Source: Eutrigla gurnardus (lineage: Eukaryota > Chordata > Actinopteri > Perciformes > Triglidae). Taken from it: DNA of 64,000 nucleotides. A program made the position numbers and the translations under genes. Under the pieces are notes generated by a model that ran no database searches, was not told the DNA's origin, and saw nothing but the letters and a program-made list of their open reading frames with translations. Shown one piece after another: positions 1 to 13,010 of the stretch; within the stretch, counting starts at the first letter, position 1, and every line of letters starts with the position of its first letter. The DNA is taken from the NCBI GenBank assembly GCA_963514095.1, contig OY741280.1:14233244-14297243 (forward strand). Reading direction: 5' to 3'.

Positions 1-264
1 CAGAGCCAACTTCCTGACCACCATAGAGACACATCATGTGACAGCTATAGCTTCTGGGGTGTGTGAGGGTCACTAAGCTAGCTGAGAAAGCTGTGTCCCA
101 CTTTACTACAGGTTTGTATTAATGATGCTGCCGGGCAGGTGTCAATATCAGTATCGAAGCCAAAATTGCACGGGCCAGTTCAAAAAGTTTAGGATATAAT
201 GAGTCCGTTTTGACTGAGTGTGTTCGTTAGAGAGACCTGGAGAAAGGGTACGGAGCAGGAGAGG

Positions 265-365
<101 letters not shown>

Positions 366-428
366 GAACATCCTGAATCCTTGAGAGGCTAAATGAGTCC
401 CTGCTGACTACAGCAATGCCACTCTGCT

Positions 429-429
<1 letters not shown>

Positions 430-491
<62 letters not shown>
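430..491. repeat. (GT)n microsatellite
   Basis: Pure GT array of about 31 units, inverted relative to 266-363. Confidence 0.97.
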
Positions 492-494
<3 letters not shown>

Positions 495-565
495 AGTCAG
501 AGGGGGTTGTGTATGCATACATATGAATGTGTCTGATGCTTGTGGTGAGCACTGCATTATTGTGC

Positions 566-568
<3 letters not shown>

Positions 569-610
<42 letters not shown>
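569..610. repeat. (GT)n microsatellite
   Basis: GT array preceded by a gcgtgcg variant. Confidence 0.95.
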
Positions 611-611
611 G

Positions 612-2474
612 CAGTGTCAGCAGACTAATAAGGGAGAGAAGCCATCACTGTAAACACATTTTTGAACCGATCACATTGCAGTTAACTAAAGTACACCTGA
701 CACAAACCTTCTGCCGGCTGACGGAAACCTCACTCTGTGCTGCCAAAACCTGTGTACTGTCAATGAAGCGGGGACTGGAAATAAAAGCATGATAATTCAA
801 CTAAATAAATATGTCTTCAATTGGAACGGAAGTGCTGCAAACTGCTTTATATAATAGTGATGACGACATCATCGGATGTGTCATGAGGCACCTGCTAAGG
901 TTTGATTCCACGTGCTGATAACTGTTAAGGTCTAGCTTGTTATTTGGGAAAACGTGCTGTTTTTTGTCTCAACCCAAATTTTCCCTTTTTTTTTTTTTTT
1001 TTTTGTGATGCACGGCCATTGTGGCACTGCACCATATTTAGGTATGTGGTAAAGTCCTGTCAGCACGACTCCCATTCTTTTTCAGAGATCATTTTCCAGA
1101 CCTGACACTAATAAGTTCCTCTCTCTGTGATAGTCTGATTTAAAAGACCTGCCATCTATGGCTCTGACTTATATATGAAATCATCTCTTACATGCTTTAA
1201 CATTCTGACAAAGTGATCGCAGAATTATTTAATAATTAAAACGCCCACAGTTGCCAGCCAGCAGTGACTGATCTTCACATTTATAGAATCATGTAAGTTT
1301 TATGCTATATGTGCTACCATGTGAGCGTTAGTGGGATCGTGAACATAACTGAGCCTTTTCACACGGCATTGATATGTTTTACTGACTGCCTCGGAGTTAT
1401 CTGTCAGCAAAAGTTAACTAGGAGAATTTAAAAATTGTTTTTAAGACAGCACACAATGTTTTCCATGCTTCCCTACCCCACTGTTACAGATGGACAGACG
1501 ATGCTCTCAATGAAGGCTGTGTAAAACTGGAGACTTTGTTTTTTTTTTATGTTTTATGAGCTGTGTTAGGAAAAATCGGAAGCATCTGCGGCGTGCGGTT
1601 AAACACATCCATCGCTCACACAGGCGAGCGCTGATGCTGAGCAAGTTTGCAGCACTGATGCTTACAACCGGCAGTACTTGATTCTTGATAAATGAATAAT
1701 GTGTTGAAGCTGCATCATCCCTACGATGTTTGTCAGCCCGGCAAAACAAAAATCGGGGGTAAACGAGTGCAGTTTAGCTTCAGTGTTGTTCAGTTTTGGA
1801 TGGATAAACAGAATTAAACTTTGATTTAGCACTTTCTTGCTGTATAGAAGTGTGCTTTTATTCATTGCACATATTTTAAGAAATTCTACCAAATGCTGAG
1901 TTCCATCAGAGAACTCTGCTTACCAAGGACGACTGATTTAATTTAAAAAAGGGCAAGGAGATCAATATTAAAATGTTTGAAAACATTTCACATTTAGAAA
2001 AAATTGGTATACATCTCACTCTTTTTGACTTGGGAAGTTGTCTGTTATGCTGTAGCCCTTGACTGAATAATACACGAAGGAGAAGTGGCTGTGGGCAGAC
2101 TTCAGATTGGCATTAAAATGGAAATGACACCATAAGCTGTGATGCAATGCTATTCTGTTACACTATTGCGAAGCAGTTTAGACCATTACTGCCACAGCCC
2201 TGAGGTCATGGAAGCTACTCTGCATGGACAGAATTATGTAGAGTTTGAGTAGAAATGTAACGTGGCAAACATTAAAGGGGGAAGGGTCTTATAAATAATG
2301 TGTGTGTGCATGAGGAGAGAGAGAGGGAAAGTGTAGTCGTATCGGTCTTGTTGTTGTGAAAACGTTAGCAGTGCTTGTAGATGAGCGGCAACAGCAACCT
2401 CATATGTCATTGTTAACCACCGTTTAGACAGCACCCATCATCAGCATCAATGTGATGAGGAGAGGAGGGATGCA
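612..2474. other. intronic sequence, no gene seen
   Basis: Mostly unique AT-rich DNA with a poly-T run near 984-1003 and the dispersed repeat copy at 1060-1290. No exon, RNA gene or regulatory site could be supported. Confidence 0.6.
1060..1290 (+). repeat. dispersed repeat, copy 1 of 2
   Basis: Segments of this stretch recur in the same order and orientation near 30165-30425: tcccattctttt, agagatcatt, aaatcatctctt.catgctt, taattaaaac, gccagc and catttatag. The copies are clearly diverged with small indels. I do not recognise the family; no terminal repeats or target duplications were evident. Confidence 0.6.
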
Positions 2475-2715
2475 GCATGCGCAGAGTGAAGAAGGAGACA
2501 GGACAAGACAGGGAGGGAGAAGAGGGGAGGAGGAGAGGAGGGAAGGAGGAGAGGAGATATGGGAAGAGGAGAGGGGTAGCAAGAATTGAGCAGGTCTGCA
2601 GAGTGGAGATAAGAGTTCTTCAAGTGTCACTACAAGACTGGTACATTGATCTGAGAGAGAGGGAGAGACAGAGAGGTGTAGAGAGCGAGGAAAGGAGAGA
2701 GTTTCATAACTGTGT
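2475..2715 (+). repeat. purine-rich tract
   Basis: About 240 bp are strongly G+A rich on the plus strand (gggaggagg, ggaggagagg and gagagagaga runs), hence pyrimidine-rich in the csmd3 transcript. There is no regular unit. Any open frame here (Arg/Glu/Gly-rich) is compositional. Confidence 0.7.
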
Positions 2716-3442
2716 TTTGAATATAATTTCAAATGGTGCAATGTTATTGTTTTATAAAAAACAGGACATGGCAACAACCCGCCACATTAAAAAAAAACGT
2801 ATTTTGGCTCGTCTTGACAGTTCCAACACCCTTCAGAGAGTTCAGTCAGTTTTCTCACGATTATTTGTTCCCCATAGTTCAACATGAAGTTGCCATCAGT
2901 CACGTCACGCCTGGTAATGTTGTTCTTTCAACATATTAACGGCCTTCCTGTGAATAAAATGCCAAACCGGTTTGGAAAATGTGCAACTTTAAATCAGAAA
3001 CGAGGTTCACCTCTTGAATCTATTACTGGCAATTGTATTAAAGATGCATACTTCAAACAACCGCAGACTGAGCACAACATAAAAGGCTACACTTCAATAA
3101 TGGCTTTCAATTCATTTTGAATTAAAATCCAAAATATTTCAACGGTGTCTGCCAAAACTGTTTCAAAGTACAAACCATTCCCAGTCTGAAACGGGACACT
3201 GGTTATGTAAAAAAGAATGAAGTGAGTAAAATATGACAACATGATTTGTAGACTTTTGTAGGGCATAATTTGGTGTTTCAGTAATTGCGTTCTACATTAA
3301 CACACGAGGATGTATTACAGGATTAAGTGTATGGTGAGAGGAAGGGCAGCGTATTCAATTATTAAATGTGTCTTCTTTTTTTTGCACCGGTGGGAGCATA
3401 TGGTCCTGAATGATCCTACTCTCTACCTAGGCAGCTACAGCA

Positions 3443-3444
<2 letters not shown>

Positions 3445-3486
<42 letters not shown>

Positions 3487-3505
3487 TGGTGTGTGTGTGT
3501 GTGTC
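3445..3505. repeat. (GT)n microsatellite
   Basis: GT array with a few interrupting GG steps. The 2716-3444 stretch before it is unique intronic DNA with nothing recognisable. Confidence 0.95.
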
Positions 3506-3607
3506 TCCAGCTGCTTGGATCAGCAGAGCTTCAAATCTACAGGGAACCATTAGCAAGGTAATAACGAGACAATAGAGAAGCTGGATGGGGTGAGTGTATG
3601 TGTGTGT

Positions 3608-3609
<2 letters not shown>

Positions 3610-3651
<42 letters not shown>

Positions 3652-3710
3652 GGAGAGGGAGGGAGGGAGAGAGAGAGAGAGAGAGGGGGGGGAGGGTAAA
3701 TAAATAAATA
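3610..3710. repeat. (GA)n then (TAAA)n compound repeat
   Basis: About 40 bp of pure GA, then mixed GA/GGGA to 3696, then four TAAA units. Confidence 0.9.
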
Positions 3711-3927
3711 AACTGGCTCGCGTCACAGACATATCATAAGCAAAGTATTTTTCAAGTTTTTTTTAATCCTACTTAGGAGGTTGTTTTCATGGAGGAAATA
3801 TATTGAGTACCAAGAAATCACAAAAAAGAACTATATTTGGAAGTGAAATTTACTCTACTCTCTGTGACATTTGTATAAAAGCACGAAAGGGATTCATTAA
3901 AGGACCAGAGTCAGATCCCTTTTTTGT

Positions 3928-3954
3928 AATAATAATAATAATAATATATATATA

Positions 3955-4013
<59 letters not shown>
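3928..4013. repeat. (TAA)n-(AT)n microsatellite
   Basis: TAA units to 3943, then AT units interrupted once by actgtgt. The run of about 52 bp of AT from 3960 is self-complementary. Confidence 0.95.
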
Positions 4014-4017
<4 letters not shown>

Positions 4018-4183
4018 CTGATACAGACACCAGCTGAGAGTGGAACTCTGCGGCAGGCGAGCGGTTCACGACCTGCATTAATCTTATTTTCAACTTCAGT
4101 TGTTGACTCCATCCTTCTAAAGTGCTAAAGTTGAAACCTCCCACGGGATCCCAATCCAGTCCTCCAGCAACACAACAAACAAA

Positions 4184-4201
4184 CACACACACACACACAC
4201 A

Positions 4202-4227
<26 letters not shown>
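4184..4227. repeat. (CA)n-(CAA)n compound microsatellite
   Basis: About nine CA units then about nine CAA units. The following 4228-4860 is unique intronic DNA except for a triple GGGGG run at 4767-4791 on a 10-bp spacing. Confidence 0.95.
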
Positions 4228-4233
<6 letters not shown>

Positions 4234-4867
4234 GTGTTGCGATTCCATTCATTTCCAGTATTTCTAATATCGGTATGCAACGCCAGCCAATGCACGTTAT
4301 GCAAATCAATGTATTTTTGTAATCTATTGATCACAACAATGAATCATCTCAGTCTTACCATGTAGACTTGAGACTTGCTTACTTGGTAACCCTTCATCAG
4401 TTTCACATTTCTTCTTCTTCACATGCAACCATTAATCTCCACAGAACAGTGTTACTTCCATGTGGTATCTATATTTATCATACTAAATATAATCGTGGAT
4501 CAGAATGTAATGAGCTATAATGATGCTAATTGGATACCATCCTCCATGCTGACCTGATCTGGCCTGGGCTCCTCGTTCCTGGGTGTTAATGGAGAAAATG
4601 TCTGTAAGATTAGCTTGCTGGAGAGAGAAACCCCCCGCTGTGGATGTGAAGAACTTACACAGATGATTCACACGGCCACATAGACGCACATAAACATTTT
4701 GTCTGAGTGTCTGCGCAACATGTTTAAATCAATATGACGGCTCACCTTGACCCTCCAGCACTGCGTGGGGGAGTGTGGGGGAGTGTGGGGGTGACAGGTT
4801 GGAACAAAGTACCTGCATAAACGCTGCAATCCGTCAGAGCTCAGCTGAACTAGTTCATACTACTTCA

Positions 4868-4987
<120 letters not shown>

Positions 4988-5464
4988 ATACTGTATTTCA
5001 AATTGGCATTGCTGTCCCTCTCTCCTACTCTTTTTGTGTGGGTACCTGATGCATGAAATAACATTACACAGACTAAATCTGAGAAAATTCAGCAGAAAAT
5101 AGAAAATAGAAAATGTTAAAACGTCCACTGCCTTCAGTATTTGGAGTATTTTCTGGAATGGTTTTATCCGCCGCATCACTCGTTTTGTTGATAAAACCAA
5201 AACAAAAAAACCCCCAAAAAAACAAGTTCAGGATTTCTGTCATCTCCAATTGCAACACTAGGAGAAGTAAAATGAGAGGAGGAGAGCTTGAAGAGGTCAA
5301 ATAAGCCGAGTGATAATAGGAAGAATAAAAGAATGCTACATGGAAACTAACACGGTCATGATGATAACAGTACTACCGTGACAATCTCACCATTTCACCA
5401 AGCAACAATTATAGTCAGCCTTGGGCAAAACACACATATACGCACACCCAGTCACAAACACAGA

Positions 5465-5482
5465 CTCTCTCTCTCTCTCACT

Positions 5483-5516
<34 letters not shown>

Positions 5517-5558
5517 CACAAACACACACTCACACACACACACACACACACACACACT
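5465..5558. repeat. (CT)n-(CA)n compound microsatellite
   Basis: Short CT array followed by CA with interrupting aaac and actc steps. Confidence 0.95.
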
Positions 5559-6094
5559 CGGAGTCGGATTGTGAAAGTCTTAGGAAGTTTATGTAGAAGT
5601 CAAACAAACAACTTCAGCAGAGTTTAAAGTACAGACTCTGGCAGAATGTTATTGAAAAAATGAGCAAGCATCCCCAATAAGATGATGATGCTGAGGAAAA
5701 GGTGTAAATAATATAATCTGTTTTAAGATGGAAGGGGCATTCACTGTGTGATGAAGCCTTTTTTTTTTTAAAAAGCCCTATGACTTTAATATTTTACAGA
5801 AACATTCACTTCTGATATTTTGTGGATTTCCAGGGCTGTGAGACAGTTTGCTGCAAATGTATTACTTTACTCAATACTATTCTGTCAAAAACATCCTTAC
5901 TGTATAAAACCAGAGTCAACGTCATTCTGTCAACCACATTAAATATGTGTCTTAAATATATATCTTCAGCATTACTACTATTGCCAACAATGATGAAATC
6001 TTATATTATGTTTGAAGCTTATTTGTTGCTACTTTAGATCAATGACATTGTGTATATATAAAAAAACACTAAACATGAATGACAGGTTTGTTAA

Positions 6095-6119
6095 TAATAA
6101 CAATGATAACAACAACAAC

Positions 6120-6171
<52 letters not shown>
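6095..6171. repeat. (AAT)n/(AAC)n microsatellite
   Basis: Mixed AAT/AAC units then about 17 pure AAT units. The stretch to 7236 after it has no recognisable gene. Confidence 0.95.
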
Positions 6172-7235
6172 TACCTGTAGAAGTACATGCCCATGGTTTT
6201 GACATTGACTTAAGCTGGCTGCCTAATATATATATATACACACAGTCCATAGCAACAGCATTAGGACTGGCTTTCAGAGTTCCAGAGCCCCATAACTAAA
6301 GGGGGTTTGACGCCTAATGTGAAGTGAATATCAGCCTTGCTTCATTTGTGAAAACATGAAGTGATTTGCAGTCTGTTTTAGTCAGCACAAACAGCCAATG
6401 CAGCAAAAGTACACACACTAGCCTGTAGCTAGCTGACAATGCATACCCAGCTGAGTGTGCCTGTGTGTGTGTGACAGCCTCGAAACGTACTCATTCTGGG
6501 AGTTGGTATAATTTTTCTCCAGGTTCTCTCATAATTAATTTAATTACTTCATGTTTATTGATGTTGAGTGGAGTCCTCCATCTTTAGGATGTAGGCAAAT
6601 GTTTCCCTGAAGTTAAAGCAGATGGAGTGTTGCCTCAGTTCGAAGCTGCTCTCATCATTTCAGCCCAGAGAACTAAAAAAACAAAAGCAGTAGATCATTC
6701 CTGTGTCGTATTTTTGAAATTGCAGGAAGAATGCTAACACGAGCGACAAAGACAATTTTCTCAGCAGATAACAGGGCCGGCATAATAACCAAAAAAAATG
6801 CCACATCGGCGTTCCTCTTTGACTATGTTTGAGCAACAAGCGTCACTGATCTCTGCCCTGTGGGCCGCCCGTCAAGTCCAGTTTGATCCTTGATGCCACG
6901 ATGGAGTCAGGTCTCTGCGAAGATGTGAGTCTTATATCATCCATCTTCTTCTCCTGCGACCAGACATCAGACAGCCAGGAGTAGGCCGGGCAGTGAAAGT
7001 AGCCTGAAGTCCGAGTTGAGTTAGCTCAGCTCCCATCTCGACTCTCCTCTCTCTTCCCGGGGCAGACGACTTTCAGGTCGGTGACGTTTGGCTGGGCTCA
7101 TGTGACCCTAGGCCCGTGATTGTCTCAAGGTTCACTTGATCCAATCCTCCGATGTTGATGAGTGTATTCTGAACATATTCTGTCATATGCCATAAGTGAT
7201 CCGGTGATAAACCCCAACAAAGTCAGATTCCTGGC

Positions 7236-7367
<132 letters not shown>

Positions 7368-7639
7368 ACATGTAGAATTAGCTTGCCCTTTTGTCTGAGC
7401 AAACCATAAGGATTATGTAAAGGCACAGGCTGAAACTAAACTCTTCGGCGGCGTGGCCTTCCTCCGCTGCCCAGGAAAACATTCAAGTGTTGACTGATCA
7501 GACTGCAGCCAAATTAATACTATAAGCTCAACCAATAATGCCCACACCCTTGTGAACACACAAAAACATGCACCCAAGCAGCAGCAGCAGCCTCAATATT
7601 GTTGTACTGCCTACACAGGAGAGCACGCTCGCAAACAAC

Positions 7640-7645
7640 CACACA

Positions 7646-7726
<81 letters not shown>

Positions 7727-7741
7727 GCACGCACGCACGCA
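7640..7741. repeat. (CA)n-(CACG)n microsatellite
   Basis: CA array with one TA variant, ending in five CGCA-type units. Confidence 0.95.
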
Positions 7742-9740
7742 CTCATTTCATTTCCGTTCCTCAGCCATTCTAATTTCGAGTCGTAGCACATTATTACTTT
7801 TTCAATTCCAACAATAACCCCTTACTTCCTCTCCATCTAGATCTTCCACCCTTCTCTCCCCCTCCACTGTTGTTCCCTTTGTGTCACCCATCTCTCTCTC
7901 TCTCTCCCTCTCACCTTCAAATGGTCTCATTGTGACTGGACGATATTGTATATACATCCATTTGTGTTCATGGCCACACTCGGTTAGACCCGGTGCATTA
8001 ATGCACACATGCACCAGGTCACTTTCTCAGTCATCCTCGCACCAAAGATACAAGCTCCCTACATGCATTGATGCTCTGTCTGGGCTTATCTCCGCCTCGC
8101 TCCCCTTCACTCAGGTCACCTCCTCCCCACACACACGTATGCACACGAACACATTCACCCCGAGCGTGAATATTCATAAGCAGATTCTTTATCTGTGCGA
8201 TCATGACGACATCTTCTCAGGGCCAGCTACGCTTATGTGTGTGAATATGAATGCCTTGAAAGCTGTAGGGTATTTTTGTCCTGTAAATAATTCTGCACCA
8301 GCTTAGTGGAAGCAGACAGACATGTCCTCGGAGATCCACACAGAATCTCCCCGCAACACGTACATACATATATACCTTTTATGCTTTCGCTCCTGCATTA
8401 GTGTGGCATACTGTAGCTGTGTATGTCCTTCCATTATGTTTAGCTTATGGGACTATAAACCACACTCTGGGTACAGTTACAGTGTGCTGAAAAAGCAACT
8501 CTCCAATTCTAGTCTAGTTTCAAATGGTGTTTCTTTCTATTGGCTCTTCTGTTGCTACAGTTAAACATCATGTCAGGTTAGTATTTGTTTAAAATCACAT
8601 ACAGTGGCTCAACACCGACAGCTAAACTGTCAATTACAGTTTCCGATTCTTCTTTAGAAGTATTGGCTACGTGGTATGAAGCCTGATATTGTTACGTGTT
8701 ACACTTAACGCAAAGAGGAGATTCAAGTCTCAAGAGAGACAATGATGTGTAATCAGTAACAATCAACACAGCTCCTTCACTGGCGGGTTATTTTATCTCC
8801 CGTATTGTCACAACAAAACATAGTTGATATTATTAGTCCTGCAAACGGCCAGTCAAGACTCTCTTTTTCCAACTTAGTTAATGATAGGAAACCAGAGGAG
8901 GCTATTTTACCTTATTGGTAGTATTTGGTGTTTTTAAACAGCTAACGAACAGCTAACGAGCTCAACTTAGCTACTTTGATACTCAGGCTGCACTTAGAGT
9001 AATACTGTGTGTACATGATGTTTCCTTTGAACCTTAGTGATTGTTTGCATCCGCTTGGCTTATGGTGCCCAGAAATGTTAGCAGAAAGACTACAAAGGAC
9101 AGTTGCAATGATGCCTATAAGTCAATAGAATCATAGTGGGGGACATTGATGAAATTATACAGCATGTGTCTAGTGATGGCAGACTTTTTTATGCCTTTTT
9201 TATGACAGAAATCAATTTGATTTGCAATGCGACCGCTCAGTCGGTCGCAAAGATATTTCAACATGGCTAATTACAATTTCCAACACACTAAATATAGAAA
9301 CAGTAAAAGCAAACCTGCTCAACATAATGTGATCCAGCAACATGCAACAGATTTATTATTGTAATATTATTTTCGCAAAAGGGGTGTTATCCCACATCTG
9401 TGGTAATTTTGTATAAAACATTGTGGTTTCATTCGTATATTAGGTTGCATTATTGAAAGTCATACCTTGGTTTCTAGTTTGTTCCCACATTCAGGGCTGA
9501 GAGGCTGGGAATTATGAAACCATAACATTCATATTTACACCTACAGGTCATAAAAGGGTAATAGAGAGTTGAAAGTTGCAGCGCTTTACAATATTCTATT
9601 CATACCTAGTCTATTAATTCATGAATGAATGGTAATTTAAGCAGAGTGTACATTAGGAGTGCTTATGTATGTCGATAGGTGCTCATGTTTACATTTAGGC
9701 AATTGGAAGAATAAAGGGAGAAGATTAAACAGGCATGCAC
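7742..9740. other. intronic sequence, no gene seen
   Basis: Unique sequence with a short (TC)n near 7890 and a tandem cagctaacga pair near 8940. No coding or RNA feature could be supported. Confidence 0.6.
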
Positions 9741-9769
9741 AGAGGGAGGGAGAGAGGGAGGGAGAGGGG

Positions 9770-9828
<59 letters not shown>
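9741..9828. repeat. (GA)n microsatellite
   Basis: GGGA-type units merging into about 29 pure GA units. Confidence 0.95.
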
Positions 9829-9831
<3 letters not shown>

Positions 9832-9940
9832 ATTGCTAAAAGCACTGCATTCCAAGCCATTTGATTGCATGGCTGAATAATTGATAGAAAGCTATTATGG
9901 CTGGTATGAATGCTGGTATGAATGCCTCTAGGTTGCACCC

Positions 9941-9961
9941 CACACACACACACACACACAC

Positions 9962-10011
<50 letters not shown>
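9941..10011. repeat. (CA)n-TTC-(TG)n inverted microsatellite
   Basis: About 10 CA units (9941-9961), a 3-nt spacer and about 23 TG units (9965-10011). The two arms are complementary and form a perfect hairpin of about 20 bp. Confidence 0.9.
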
Positions 10012-10014
<3 letters not shown>

Positions 10015-12478
10015 TATTAGTAGCTTAGCTCCTCTTACTGACAGAGCGACAGAGACAGTGCTAATCCACCACTGACAAGTTGCCATTTCCCCCCCCTCTC
10101 CCCTCTTCCAACGTTCCTTCCCTCGACCCACATTACAGTTCAGGGCACAGTGAGGTATGTGGTGCAACGGTTCAACATTCGGTTGCTGCATTAGACTGCT
10201 TTTGGTCAGCAGTGTCGTGCACGGCAAGGCAAGGCTGATTGGGAAGGTGCACACGTATCGTGCATACTTGCCATCAAAATTGAACTCCCTTAGATTCACA
10301 GTGAAAAGCATGTACACACTTTGAATATGGAAGCGGGCCCGGCTGCGCTACGGATTGCATTAACTCTCAAGTGAATCCCCGATTCTTGCAAACCATATGC
10401 TCGCCCTCACTCTGTGGGATTGTGGTTTTACGTTACGCTCATCATTCACCTGCGACAGCTTGTACTTATTACGTGGCACACCTGGGTCTACTGCTCAAAT
10501 ATGCAAAAATTAAACATAGTATCCTACTGTCTCTATTGTATTTCGGATTTGCTGTGGACTGTGTAGAACACTGACATTTTAATTCTACTTAATGAAATAC
10601 CATCTTGTTTGGATGCTTGATTATTAAATTGATTGCAGCGAGAGATATCGACTGCTGGGCGAGCTAGATTGACTTTTAACAAGAGAGAGTATGACATACT
10701 GCGCTGTCAATTCCTAAGCTTGTCTCAACAGAAATGTTTTCAAGACAATATAGAGACAATCCACTCAGATGGGTCCTTTCAGCTCTACCTCGTCTCTTGC
10801 CTACAATTCTCTTTCTAGGTTTTTCTAGCCTGAAAGGGAAAATGGATTTCATATCTACATCCATTTGGGATCTGCTCCAAGCTAACAATTGATTGGACTT
10901 CTGTGCTTAAGAGACATTTTGAGGTTCCTGAGGCGACTGCAGACCCTCGACCCTTCTACTGTGTGATTCCAGCATGACTTCAGGGCATTCTGCTTGTCGT
11001 CTAATCTGAATGTTAACTCCTCCACCTCATAGCTTGTGTGAGGTTAGAAAAAATAATCTTTGTTGGCTTGTGGACTTGTTATTGTTGTCTAAATTACGTT
11101 AAACCCAGGATCTGATTTTCTTCCATATTTCCTTTCTGCTGGTCCAGATTTGTGCTTATATTTTTGGTATAATTAAAGATAGAAGAAGGCGTGGGTAGAA
11201 ATGCTAGCCTTATAATTAATGCTTGAGTGCAGCTCCTACAGCAGTTTCCCTGAGGTTCATGCTATGGTGATCTACATCTTGCCTTTTTTTTACTTTAACT
11301 GCTGGTAATATCTCTCTGGTTCATCACTTGTGCTTGCATCCCTCAGGAATTCACACAGCAAGAACTGGAAGTACTCCATGCTCAATACTGTGCATCCGCC
11401 TGCCCTCTCCTGGGACGGGTCCCCTCTGAGAAGTGCCTTTTCCTGTGCGTTACGGGATGTTGCGCTTCTGGATGACTGACTCTGTGTGGCTTATCAGATC
11501 TACAGCGGAAATGCATTCAGGTGGAACGTCAAAGTGCAATACGTAAATGAAATGGCTTTGCCAGTTCAGGTCATTCATGTCATATGAGAGTCATCGGAAT
11601 GCTATTGAGGGAGTTGTGGGAAGTCACTGATTTTGCTCCCGACACCGTAAACCTGGGTGTGATGTCTAGATTCCATTTAAACACAGCAAATCATTCAATT
11701 GCAGGCTGTCACCATGGGATGAGTACACTGAAGACTCAAGTTTCTTGATTTTGGCCATGTTTCTGCACTGTGCACCCTGTCAAATTCTTAAGGGTATGAT
11801 TAGTGTTGGCCATCACTTATTTGCATCATCCAGAATAAAATAGCCATGGGCATTTCACTGGAGTCCTCTTTGTCTCCACTTGTTAATAGAAAGTCCAATC
11901 GGCCATCGCCTTCAGTGGCCGGTTTGTCCCCAAACCAATCAGAATACTATCTGCGTCTCTGTGGCTTTGGACACCACTTGTCACACACTTATTCTGGCTC
12001 CCAGGCCTTCTGTTTTTGTAAACGGGGGCCAATGAGGACCACGGGGACTCAAACATATGGCCTGGAAAAGTAAAACAATGAGCTGTCGACAGCTGAAGGC
12101 AGCATAAATATGCCGATTTTGGGTCAGACTCTTGGAAAGATACGCTTTCAGCCGCAGCGATTTATTTGCAGATATTTGATGAAAATATAAAAAAGGATAA
12201 TGGAGCTTACGTTGACGACAAGTAGATCCATTCAACAAGACGCTATTTATATATGATTTAATTTAGATGTTGCTCCTGCTGTTGTCATTTAAATATGGAT
12301 TACTTCAAATTTATTTTTTAAAGAGAACTGTGAAAGACTGTACACACACACACAGACAGGTTGCCAGATTTACATCCCCCTACACAATATGGCATACTGA
12401 GCTACATAATAAGCTCTTTCTCACAATACGTACTGCAGTGTGTCATAGCATACAACAATGTACACAGACCATGTACAC

Positions 12479-12480
<2 letters not shown>
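10012..12480. other. intronic sequence, no gene seen
   Basis: Unique intronic DNA with a C-run near 10090 and little repeat content. The 11330-12060 part is relatively GC-balanced and non-repetitive, but no exon with proper splice sites was found. Confidence 0.55.

Positions 12481-12565
<85 letters not shown>
12481..12565. repeat. (CA)n microsatellite
   Basis: About 42 CA units. Confidence 0.97.
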
Positions 12566-12567
<2 letters not shown>

Positions 12568-12750
12568 CTGTCTGTCGTTCTGCCTCTCTCATAAACACAA
12601 ATACATGTATATTATGAAGGGCTTTTGTCTAAAGCATAATATGTAAATATTTATATATGTTATATTCAATATAACTTTAAATTGTTCTTCATAATTTGGT
12701 TTGATTCAATACATTTTTCGCTCAGAATAAAACTCTTCATATACAGTCAT

Positions 12751-12751
<1 letters not shown>

Positions 12752-12796
<45 letters not shown>
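12752..12796 (-). repeat. (CA)n array 16 nt from the exon C donor
   Basis: About 22 CA units on the plus strand, hence (GU)n in the csmd3 transcript, starting 16 nt after the exon C splice donor. GU tracts of this kind are known binding sites for TDP-43 and CELF proteins, so an effect on splicing is possible but not shown by the sequence. Confidence 0.95.
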
Positions 12797-12800
<4 letters not shown>

Positions 12801-12812
12801 AGTCGTCCATAC

Positions 12813-13010
12813 CTCGACAGATGGGAGCAGGAAAGTCCCAGACGGCGGTGTTGCCAGCATTGGTAATGCAGGTGAGCGTGGCGTGGCCATCTAGGACGTA
12901 ACCAGGAACGCAGTTGTACCGCACACGGTCTCCCACGGCATACCGGCCGCCACCGCTTAGCACCGCTTTGGGTGGGACGCCAGGATTTCCACAAGATGTA
13001 CTGTGGAGCT
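12813..13010 (-). CDS. csmd3: csmd3 internal exon C: Sushi/CCP domain 1
   Basis: This 198-bp phase 1-1 exon encodes 65 full codons, beginning LHSTSCGNPGVPPKAV and ending WDFPAPICR. It is a whole CCP/Sushi module. The four cysteines fall at exon residues 6, 33, 47 and 64 (expected pairing 1-3 and 2-4), with the conserved Trp at 57 between Cys3 and Cys4 and the VGDRVRYNC and GHATLTC strands in place. The acceptor in sense orientation is aatctctcttcctctgcag, with a possible branch point in ttctaat; the donor is CGAG/gtatgg. A symmetric exon holding one Sushi domain is usual for CSMD genes. A Gly-Gly-Gly run precedes RYAVGD, perhaps one residue longer than in other vertebrates as I remember them. 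A (CA)n array on this strand, (GU)n in the transcript, starts 16 nt past the donor. Confidence 0.93.

Noticed and set aside
2477..2887. 136-codon Arg/Glu/Gly-rich frame
   Set aside because: Composition follows the purine tract; the second half has no recognisable feature and no splice signals.
4767..4791. G-quadruplex
   Set aside because: Only three GGGGG runs on a 10-bp spacing; a fourth run would have to come from splitting a run.
6012..6299. Frame with a poly-Asn run
   Set aside because: Direct translation of the (AAT)n array; asparagine-rich coding sequence is not supported by anything around it.
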